Part shown: piece by piece, positions 1-4,838 of the stretch | Position numbering within the stretch: the first letter of the stretch is position 1 | Layout of the letters: each line of letters begins with the position of its first letter | DNA from: an uncultured Treponema sp. | GTDB taxonomy: Bacteria > Spirochaetota > Spirochaetia > Treponematales > Treponemataceae | Length of the DNA: 7,261 bases | Assembly: GCA_937890485.1 (NCBI GenBank) | Contig: CALBXN010000061.1 | Span: 1 to 7,261, forward strand | Direction of reading: 5' to 3' | Notes under the pieces: generated by a model | Told to the model about the DNA's origin: nothing | Databases searched by the model: none | Seen by the model: only the letters and a program-made list of their open reading frames with translations | Position numbers and translations under genes: made by a program

Positions 1-1228
1 AGCCTTCTGTGATACAAACTTTTGAACCAAGTTCCTTACACATATCAACAAGAAGTGAAGTTTCTTCATCTGTATCTGTAATAAATTTATTTACAGCAAC
101 AACAACAGGTACTCCAAAGTTTTTAATATTTTGGATATGAACTTTTAGGTTTTCAAAACCTTGATTTAAAGCATCAATGTTAGGATTTGCTAAATCTGTT
201 TTTTTAACGCCACCATGCATTTTCAATGCTCTAATTGTAGCAACAATTACAACACAAGATGGTTCAATTCCTGCATAACGACATTTTATATCCATAAATT
301 TTTCTGCACCTAAATCAGCAGCAAATCCTGCTTCTGTAATTACAAAATCTGCTAATGATTTTGCACAGAAAGTTGCATTAACACTATTACATCCGTGGGC
401 AATATTTGCAAATGGTCCACCATGAACAAAAGCTGGTGTTTTTTCGAGAGTCTGAACTAAATTTGGTCTGATTGCATCTTTTAACAAGGCTGCCACTGCC
501 CCAGTACAATTTAATTCTGCAAATTTTACCATTTGTTTATCATAAGTATATCCAATAACGATATTGTTAATTCGTTCTTTTAAATCTGTAATTGTTTTTG
601 AAAGACAGATGATTGCCATAATTTCGCTGGCAACTGCAATAGAAAATTGCTGTTCTCTAGGAACGCCTTCTACACTTCCACCAAGTCCGATAATGGTATT
701 TCGTAAAGCTCTATCATTAAGGTCAACACAGCGTTTCCAACTTACTGTGCGAGGGTCAATATTTAAAGGATTTCCTTGATGAATTGAGTTATCAATTAAA
801 GAAGCAATAAGGTTTGTTGCAATAGAAATTGCATGAATATCACCTGTAAAATGAAGATTGATATCTTCCATTGGAACGATTTGAGCATATCCACCACCAC
901 AAGCGCCACCTTTTACACCAAAGCATGGTCCAAGAGAAGGCTCCCGTAAAGCGATAATTGCATTTTTACCAATGCGATTTAATCCGTCTGCCAATCCGAT
1001 AGAAACAGTTGATTTTCCTTCACCTGCTGGTGTTGGAGTGATTGCTGTAACAAGAACAACTTTTCCACTTTTAGAAGAATTTTGAAGTTCTTTCAATTTT
1101 GAAAAACTAATTTTAGCCTTGTAATCTCCGTACAATTCTAAATCATCTGAGGCAAGTCCGATTTTTTTAGCAACATCGGCAATTTTATCCATTTTATTTT
1201 TTTGTGCAATTTCGATATCTGTCAACAT
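1..1228 (-). CDS. fhs: Formate-tetrahydrofolate ligase, 5' part (3' end outside window)
   Basis: Cytoplasmic enzyme that joins formate to tetrahydrofolate using ATP, giving 10-formyl-THF for purine synthesis, fMet-tRNA and, in acetogens, the methyl branch of the Wood-Ljungdahl pathway. I translated the minus strand: 409 codons are open to the window edge, against about 555-560 residues for the family, so roughly the last 150 are missing. Seen: N-terminal DIEIAQ motif (residues 4-9), ATP-binding loop TPTPAGEGKST (64-74), then the family signature REPSLGPCFGVKGG followed by GGGYAQIVPMEDINLHFTGD, and later TPAFVHGGPFANIAHGCNS, EAGFAADLGAEKF and RALKMHGGV. No frameshift seen. The ATG at 1228 is chosen because DIEIAQ aligns with family N-termini, although no Shine-Dalgarno lies before it; a second ATG at 1192 also lacks one. 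Identity is very secure; exact start is moderately secure. Confidence 0.96.
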   Translation of the reverse strand, partial: MLTDIEIAQKNKMDKIADVAKKIGLASDDLELYGDYKAKISFSKLKELQNSSKSGKVVLVTAITPTPAGEGKSTVSIGLADGLNRIGKNAIIALREPSLGPCFGVKGGACGGGYAQIVPMEDINLHFTGDIHAISIATNLIASLIDNSIHQGNPLNIDPRTVSWKRCVDLNDRALRNTIIGLGGSVEGVPREQQFSIAVASEIMAIICLSKTITDLKERINNIVIGYTYDKQMVKFAELNCTGAVAALLKDAIRPNLVQTLEKTPAFVHGGPFANIAHGCNSVNATFCAKSLADFVITEAGFAADLGAEKFMDIKCRYAGIEPSCVVIVATIRALKMHGGVKKTDLANPNIDALNQGFENLKVHIQNIKNFGVPVVVAVNKFITDTDEETSLLVDMCKELGSKVCITEG

Positions 1229-1325
1229 ACTATAAGTTTATCACAGGTTAAGCAAAACATCTAGAGAAAATTTATACTTATTTTCGTAAAAGAAAAAAAT
1301 ACAATTTTCTAATAAAAAAATTCTT

Positions 1326-1419
1326 GAAAATCGCTCTCAATTAAAATTCCCCCGTCTCGCTGGTGCTGCGCTTCGCTTGCAAGGCTTCGCCGTGTCAATT
1401 TTAATTTACGCGATTTTTC
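1326..1419. repeat. MITE/REP-like element: GC-rich core between AT-rich inverted arms
   Basis: Seen directly: AAAATCGC (1327-1334) pairs with GCGATTTT (1410-1417), and AATTAAAATT (1339-1348) pairs with AATTTTAATT (1397-1406), both perfect, separated by a 4-nt and a 3-nt unpaired stretch. Together they give an 18-bp broken stem. The core (about 1349-1396) is roughly two-thirds GC in an otherwise AT-rich window and contains the direct repeat GCTTCGC (1370-1376 and 1384-1390) flanking TTGCAAG. It lies between divergent genes, so a terminator role is unlikely. A non-autonomous mobile or REP-like repeat is the inference; copy number cannot be judged from one window. Confidence 0.55.
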
Positions 1420-1440
1420 ATATTTTTTGCTAATATGAAA
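1416..1440. repeat. AT-rich hairpin, 9-bp perfect stem
   Basis: TTTCATATT (1416-1424) and AATATGAAA (1432-1440) are perfect inverted repeats around a 7-nt loop. It abuts and slightly overlaps the right end of the GC-rich element. With an all-AT-dominated stem it would be a weak RNA hairpin; it could be a protein-binding palindrome or part of the neighbouring element. Function not assigned. Confidence 0.4.
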
Positions 1441-1530
1441 TTATTTTTTTATTCTGGAATATAATTATTTTAAATTTTTTCTAGCATTTTTATGGGAATA
1501 AAAAAAGGTTGGGAAATAAAATATTTTCAC

Positions 1531-1559
1531 TTGAATAATAATAATAACAATAATAGAAT
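1531..1559 (+). promoter_or_regulatory. Sigma-70-type promoter with AAT-repeat spacer
   Basis: -35 TTGAAT (1531-1536) and -10 TAGAAT (1554-1559, five of six consensus bases) are exactly 17 bp apart, the optimal spacing. Transcription would start near 1566, giving a leader of about 30 nt before the lipoprotein ATG at 1597. The spacer consists of AAT units: four in a row from 1534, one AAC, then two more AAT ending at 1554. Promoter calls in AT-rich DNA are prone to chance matches, but spacing, placement and hexamers all agree. Confidence 0.6.
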
Positions 1560-1596
1560 ATAGATAATATTTTTAGTTTTTTAAGGAGATTTCCCT

Positions 1597-2064
1597 ATGA
1601 AAAAGATTTTATTTATGATGCTTATGGCATGTGCATTTCTTTTTACAGGATGTGCATATTGGTTTGAATTTTTGAGTGCTACAGTAACTGTTATCAATGA
1701 AACTGACGGAACCTTGTACTGTACAGCGTATTATAATGGATGTAGTGGTGATGATGAAATTAGAACTGTTGAGCCAAATTCTGAATTTACATTCGAAACT
1801 GTAGAAGGTTGGAATTCCAAAAGTGAAATTAAAAAGAATGGCGATGTATTTAAATTTTATTATACAACAGAGGCTGGTTGGGAAGAAATAAAAAATCATT
1901 TATACTACGAAGAAGATGATATGCAACGTAATGCGTGGAATTTTACAGATGCATGGGTCAGCGAAGGATTTGTAAGACGACTTGTATTAGAAAACAAACA
2001 ATCTCAAAGTTATACAGTAAAAATTACTGATACAAATGTTTACATATATAGCAATGAAGAATAA
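1597..2064 (+). CDS. Small predicted lipoprotein, unknown family
   Basis: 155 residues. The N-terminus is a lipoprotein signal peptide: KK at 2-3, a hydrophobic stretch at 4-16, and lipobox F-T-G-C with the acylated Cys at 19. The mature part is about 137 residues, acidic, rich in Tyr, Trp and Phe, with alternating hydrophobic strands (ATVTVINETDGTLYCTAYYNG early, YTVKITDTNVYIYSN at the end), which suggests a beta-sandwich, but I do not recognise the family. There are two further Cys in the mature part (42, 49) that could pair. A clear AAGGAGA (1583-1589) sits 7 nt before the ATG, fixing the start. The gene stands alone, converges on another small lipoprotein gene, and shares its terminator. 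Likely membrane-anchored in the periplasm or at the cell surface; the role is unknown. Confidence 0.85.
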   Translation: MKKILFMMLMACAFLFTGCAYWFEFLSATVTVINETDGTLYCTAYYNGCSGDDEIRTVEPNSEFTFETVEGWNSKSEIKKNGDVFKFYYTTEAGWEEIKNHLYYEEDDMQRNAWNFTDAWVSEGFVRRLVLENKQSQSYTVKITDTNVYIYSNEE

Positions 2065-2078
2065 TTTTTAGATAAAAA

Positions 2079-2108
2079 TAGCCGAGATATATTTTAATAC
2101 CTCGGCTT
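2079..2108. terminator. Shared hairpin terminator between convergent lipoprotein genes
   Basis: AGCCGAG (2080-2086) pairs perfectly with CTCGGCT (2101-2107) around a 14-nt AT-rich loop. On the minus strand the stem is followed by ATTTTTATC, a fair U-tract, so it fits best as the intrinsic terminator of the 2512-2129 gene. On the plus strand the tail is weaker (TAATGTAAAATTTTT), but it lies just 15 bases past the stop of the 1597-2064 gene and can serve both directions. Confidence 0.75.
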
Positions 2109-2128
2109 AATGTAAAATTTTTATAAAA

Positions 2129-2512
2129 TTATTCTACACGTGTAAGAACCATTTTTTCTGTTTCACCATCTTCTGTCACTGTAAGAGTCAACTTATCACC
2201 ATCAATTTCTGCTGTACATGTTTCTTTTACAGTTTCCCCATCGTAATTATAGCTAATAGTTAATTGATCACCATCAACTGACCATGATCCTCCCATAGAA
2301 TATGACGAATCAATATCGTATTCAGGCATAGAATATGAAACAGTAAGAACTAATTTACTCTCTTTTTGGAAATCAAAAACAAGTTTCTGTGTGTAACCAT
2401 CTTCTGATTCTGTAATTTCCCATTTTGTACCTTCTAATTGATTTGCAAGTCCACAACCTACAAACAATACCATCATTACGAGTGCTAAAGTAATAGCAAT
2501 TCCTTTTTTCAT
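2129..2512 (-). CDS. Small lipoprotein, lipocalin-like/DUF5640-type beta-barrel
   Basis: 127 residues. The signal peptide has KK at 2-3, a hydrophobic core at 5-18 and lipobox F-V-G-C with Cys at 20. The mature domain opens with LEGTKWEI and carries the repeated pattern of short beta strands and turns seen in lipocalin-like small lipoproteins: GSWSVDGDQLTISY near the middle, AEIDGDKLTLTV later, ending MVLTRVE. In such proteins the GxW near the start and the 'dGdqLtl' turns are typical; assignment to DUF5640/lipocalin-like is from pattern memory, not a search. AAAGGAG (2526-2520) is 7 nt before the ATG, so the start is firm. Expression probably depends on the G10-containing promoter upstream. 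Expected to be a membrane-anchored extracytoplasmic protein; ligand unknown. Confidence 0.87.
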   Translation of the reverse strand: MKKGIAITLALVMMVLFVGCGLANQLEGTKWEITESEDGYTQKLVFDFQKESKLVLTVSYSMPEYDIDSSYSMGGSWSVDGDQLTISYNYDGETVKETCTAEIDGDKLTLTVTEDGETEKMVLTRVE

Positions 2513-2528
2513 ACGAAAACTCCTTTGA

Positions 2529-2559
2529 AGTGAACAATAGATTTTTTTTTAAGTTCACT
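2529..2559 (-). promoter_or_regulatory. 5' leader inverted repeat abutting the ribosome binding site
   Basis: AGTGAAC and GTTCACT are perfect 7-bp arms (2553-2559 and 2529-2535) around a 17-nt loop that contains nine A in a row on the minus strand. With the predicted start of transcription near 2561, the hairpin would form at the very 5' end of the mRNA, and its 3' arm ends 2 nt before the AAAGGAG site. It could be an mRNA-stabilising 5' stem, a translational control element, or a repressor operator in DNA form. Confidence 0.5.
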
Positions 2560-2567
2560 ACAAAAGT

Positions 2568-2597
2568 AGCATATCACTATTCCCCCCCCCCAGTCAA
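2568..2597 (-). promoter_or_regulatory. Promoter with G10 homopolymer in -35/-10 spacer (candidate phase-variable)
   Basis: Read on the minus strand: -35 TTGACT (2597-2592, five of six consensus), then ten uninterrupted G (2591-2582), then AATAGTGA, then -10 TATGCT (2573-2568, four of six). A TG one base upstream of the -10 (2576-2575) makes it an extended -10. Spacing is 18 bp with ten G, and would be the optimal 17 with nine. The leader to the ATG at 2512 would be about 50 nt. Known precedents for homopolymers that set promoter strength include poly-G between -35 and -10 of Neisseria porA, poly-C at Bordetella fim promoters and poly-G upstream of Treponema pallidum tpr genes. Phase variation here is inferred from the architecture. 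Confidence 0.75.
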
Positions 2598-2654
2598 CTA
2601 TGAAAAACGATTTAAAACAAAATTTTTTAACAAAACTATTAATATCTCCCCTAC

Positions 2655-2683
2655 TTTACTAAACGCTAAATAATTGCTAAACT
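2655..2683 (+). promoter_or_regulatory. Possible weak promoter of IMP dehydrogenase gene
   Basis: TTTACT (2655-2660) and TAAACT (2678-2683), each four of six consensus bases, are 17 bp apart and would give a leader of about 30 nt. The closer TATATT at 2701 is too near the ribosome site to be used. The match is modest and could be chance in AT-rich DNA. No purine riboswitch or PurR-type palindrome was recognised in this leader. Confidence 0.3.
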
Positions 2684-2720
2684 TATTCATTGAAACTTTT
2701 TATATTCAAGGAAGATTTTT

Positions 2721-4223
2721 ATGGCATATTATTTTGAAGAACCATCTCATACTTTTGGAGAATACTTATTGGTTCCTGGTTATACATCTGCAGAGTGTAT
2801 TCCTGCAAATGTAAATTTGAAAACTCCCCTTGTAAAATTCAAAAAAGGTGAAGAACCTTCACTTTCAATGAATATTCCTTTGGTTTCTGCAATTATGCAA
2901 TCTGTTTCTGATGATAAACTTGCAATCGCTTTAGCAAAAGAAGGTGGAATTTCTTTCATTTATGGCTCACAATCAATTCAAGACCAAGCTGCAATGGTTG
3001 CTAGAGTAAAAGGACACAAAGCAGGATTTGTTACTTCAGACTCAAATATTAAACCTGAACAAACTTTAGCAGAAGCTGTTGCTCTCAAAGAAAAAACAGG
3101 ACATTCAACTATTGCTGTAACAGAAGATGGAACAGCAAACGGAAAATTATGTGGTATTCTAACAAGTCGTGATTTTAGAATTCATCACACTCCACCTGAT
3201 GCAAAAGTAAAAGATTACATGACTCCTTTCAAAGATTTGATTACAGGTCAAGATGGAATCACTTTATCACAAGCTAATGAATTAATCTGGAAGCACAAAT
3301 TAAATTCACTTCCTATCATAGATAAAGACGGAAACATGAAATACATGGTTTTCAGAAAAGACTATGCAACTCACGAAGCACATCCACTTGAATTATTAGA
3401 TTCAAAACAACGTTACATCGTTGGAGCTGGTATCAATACTCGAGACTACATGGAAAGGGTTCCAGCACTTTTAAATGCAGGAGTAGATGTTCTTTGTTTA
3501 GATTCTTCTGAAGGTTTTACAGAATGGCAACGAAGAGCGCTTCAAGATATTCATAAAAACTTTGGCGAAAATGTAAAAGTTGGAGCAGGAAATGTAGTTG
3601 ACCGAGATGGATTTATGTTCCTTGCAGAAGCTGGTGCTGATTTTGTAAAAATCGGAATTGGTGGAGGCTCAATTTGTATCACTCGTGAACAAAAAGGTAT
3701 CGGGCGTGGTCAAGCAACTGCTACAATCGAAGTTGCAAAAGCCAGAGATGAATACTATGCAAAAACAGGAATTTACATTCCAATCTGTTCAGATGGTGGA
3801 ATCGTACATGATTATCACATGACACTTGCTCTTGCGATGGGTGCTGATTTTATCATGTTAGGTCGTTACTTTGCCCGATTTGATGAAAGTCCTACAAACA
3901 AACTTATCGTAAATGGTAATTATGTAAAAGAATATTGGGGAGAAGGTTCAAATAGAGCAAGAAACTGGCAACGCTATGATATGGGTGGTGCTACAAAACT
4001 TTCATTTGAAGAAGGTGTTGATTCTTACGTACCATACGCTGGACGCTTACACGATAATGTTAATATGAGTATGAGCAAAATCCGTCATACAATGTGTAAC
4101 TGTGGTGCTATGACAATTCCAGAATTGCAAGAGAAAGCAAAAATTACTCTTGTTTCACAAGCTTCTATTGCAGAAGGTTCTGCTCACGACGTTGTAGTTA
4201 GAACAACTTCAATTCAGTCATAA
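2721..4223 (+). CDS. guaB: IMP dehydrogenase, Tritrichomonas-like type
   Basis: Oxidises IMP to XMP with NAD+, the committed step to GMP, in the cytoplasm as a tetramer. 500 residues. A (beta/alpha)8 barrel at about 1-100 and 220-500 is interrupted by two CBS domains (about 100-220). Visible active-site features: IMP/K+ loop GIGGGSICITREQKGIGRG with nucleophile Cys319; Asp261; CSDGG with Asp358; GR at 381-382; flap NWQRYD with Arg418-Tyr419. These numbers equal those of the Tritrichomonas foetus enzyme, and long stretches match it as I remember it (for example YWGEGSNRARNWQRYD and EEGVDSYVPYAG). Most bacterial GuaB have GIGPGSICTTR instead. Lys310 and Glu431, linked in T. foetus to mycophenolic acid resistance, are both present. 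GMP reductase is excluded by the flap and CBS domains. AAGGAAG (2708-2714) precedes the ATG by 6 nt. A single-gene transcript ends at the 4252-4303 terminator. Confidence 0.96.
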   Translation: MAYYFEEPSHTFGEYLLVPGYTSAECIPANVNLKTPLVKFKKGEEPSLSMNIPLVSAIMQSVSDDKLAIALAKEGGISFIYGSQSIQDQAAMVARVKGHKAGFVTSDSNIKPEQTLAEAVALKEKTGHSTIAVTEDGTANGKLCGILTSRDFRIHHTPPDAKVKDYMTPFKDLITGQDGITLSQANELIWKHKLNSLPIIDKDGNMKYMVFRKDYATHEAHPLELLDSKQRYIVGAGINTRDYMERVPALLNAGVDVLCLDSSEGFTEWQRRALQDIHKNFGENVKVGAGNVVDRDGFMFLAEAGADFVKIGIGGGSICITREQKGIGRGQATATIEVAKARDEYYAKTGIYIPICSDGGIVHDYHMTLALAMGADFIMLGRYFARFDESPTNKLIVNGNYVKEYWGEGSNRARNWQRYDMGGATKLSFEEGVDSYVPYAGRLHDNVNMSMSKIRHTMCNCGAMTIPELQEKAKITLVSQASIAEGSAHDVVVRTTSIQS

Positions 4224-4251
4224 TTGAAAGATAATCGAAAATAAATTCGAT

Positions 4252-4303
4252 AAAAAAAGGTTTTTGATTTTTGTGAAAATTCACTTTATCAAAAACCTTT
4301 TTT
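4252..4303. terminator. Strong bidirectional intrinsic terminator
   Basis: A 16-bp perfect inverted repeat, AAAAAAGGTTTTTGAT (4253-4268) and ATCAAAAACCTTTTTT (4288-4303), encloses a second small stem GTGAA/TTCAC (4273-4277, 4280-4284). The plus-strand stem ends in six T and the minus-strand one in seven, so it can stop the IMP dehydrogenase transcript starting from the left and the three-gene operon coming from the right. It lies about 30 bases past the IMP dehydrogenase stop. Confidence 0.88.
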
Positions 4304-4322
4304 GTTTTAAACCTTGAATTTG

Positions 4323-4413
4323 TAGATTAGATGCTGAATCAAGTTCAGCATGACATTCCGAACTCGTTTAGCATGACATAAATATTGTCATTCCGAACTC
4401 GTTTCGGAATCTA
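4323..4413. repeat. Composite palindromic intergenic repeat
   Basis: Two hairpins: ATGCTGAA/TTCAGCAT (4331-4338, 4344-4351, loop 5 nt) and ATTCCGAA/TTCGGAAT (4390-4397, 4403-4410, loop 5 nt). The 16-base string CATTCCGAACTCGTTT occurs twice, at 4354-4369 and 4389-4404, and GCATGACA also occurs twice (4348-4355 and 4371-4378). The ends TAGATT (4323-4328) and AATCTA (4408-4413) are inverted. The structure looks like nested or tandemly duplicated copies of a dispersed REP/MITE-type element placed between convergent transcription units. Dispersal in the genome is an inference. Confidence 0.65.
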
Positions 4414-4424
4414 ACTAAATTTCT

Positions 4425-4811
4425 TTACTTCAATACTTCAAGACCTTTTTGTGGATCTTCAACTTTGAAAATAATAATTGCAGTATCACCTGTTTTTTCA
4501 AGAGAAGCATAAAGATATTCGATATTGATACCATTTTTTTCAAAAAGTTGCATAACATCATGAAGGCTTCCTACTTTATCATTGATGCTAACTGCTAAAA
4601 CGTCAGTTGTTCTAGTTGTAAATTTTGCATCTGAAAGTAATTTTAAAGCCTTTTCAGATTCATCAGTAATAATTCTTAAAATACCAAAGTCAGCAGTATC
4701 TGCAATCATTAAGGCTTTTAAGTTAATTCCGCCTTCTTTCAAAATTCTAGTTACATCAGCGATTCTTCCTGCTGTGTTTTCCAAAAAAACTGAAATTTGC
4801 TTAATAATCAT
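4425..4811 (-). CDS. Tandem ACT-domain protein, probable aromatic amino acid sensor
   Basis: 128 residues, essentially two ACT domains in tandem with no catalytic domain. Domain 1 (about 3-65) begins IKQISVFLENTAGRIADVTRIL, with the ligand-binding turn around NTAGR and GGINL. Domain 2 (about 72-128) begins VLAVSINDKVGSLHDVMQLF with GSLHD and NGINIEYLYAS. Stand-alone ACT pairs of this kind (COG4747-like) commonly sit beside phenylacetate-CoA ligase genes in anaerobes. The ATG at 4811 is chosen because AGGAAGG (4823-4817) lies 5 nt before it; a TTG at 4832 in frame would have no ribosome site. The gene starts 27 nt after the paaK stop and is last in the operon. The inferred role is binding an amino acid (perhaps Phe, Tyr or Trp) and modulating the partner enzyme; ligand and partner are not shown by the sequence. 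Confidence 0.88.
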   Translation of the reverse strand: MIIKQISVFLENTAGRIADVTRILKEGGINLKALMIADTADFGILRIITDESEKALKLLSDAKFTTRTTDVLAVSINDKVGSLHDVMQLFEKNGINIEYLYASLEKTGDTAIIIFKVEDPQKGLEVLK

Positions 4812-4838
4812 ACTTACCTTCCTCTTAATCAAAATAAA

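Larger units (their letters stand above)
1229..1596. other. Divergent intergenic region between fhs and lipoprotein gene
   Basis: 368 bases without a gene. The fhs-proximal part (1229-1325) is AT-rich and shows no convincing -35/-10 pair for fhs; the best -10-like hexamer, TATAGT on the minus strand, lies directly against the fhs ATG. The middle holds a GC-rich inverted-repeat element (1326-1419) and an AT hairpin (1416-1440). The right end carries the promoter and ribosome binding site of the lipoprotein gene starting at 1597. No tRNA, riboswitch or small ORF with a ribosome site was recognised. Confidence 0.7.

Noticed and set aside
564..779. 71-codon plus-strand ORF
   Set aside because: Lies antisense inside the clearly conserved fhs coding region, has no ribosome site and no recognisable product.
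1220..1225. Perfect TTGACA -35 on the minus strand
   Set aside because: It lies within fhs codons 2-3, and no -10 follows at a suitable distance.
1609..1899. 96-codon minus-strand ORF
   Set aside because: Antisense to the lipoprotein gene with ribosome site and lipobox; its low-complexity Phe/Ile/Cys content is typical of a shadow frame.
2373..2558. 61-codon minus-strand ORF overlapping the lipoprotein start
   Set aside because: A different frame of the same strand as the 2512-2129 gene, starting in the leader hairpin; no ribosome site and no family features.
4323..4413. Possible CRISPR array
   Set aside because: Only two repeat copies of 16 bases, a palindromic arrangement with no regular spacers and no cas genes; fits a dispersed palindromic repeat better.
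4812..4832. TTG start giving a 7-residue longer ACT protein
   Set aside because: The extension would be translated through the AGGAAGG ribosome site, and the ATG at 4811 has ideal spacing and matches where the ACT fold begins.
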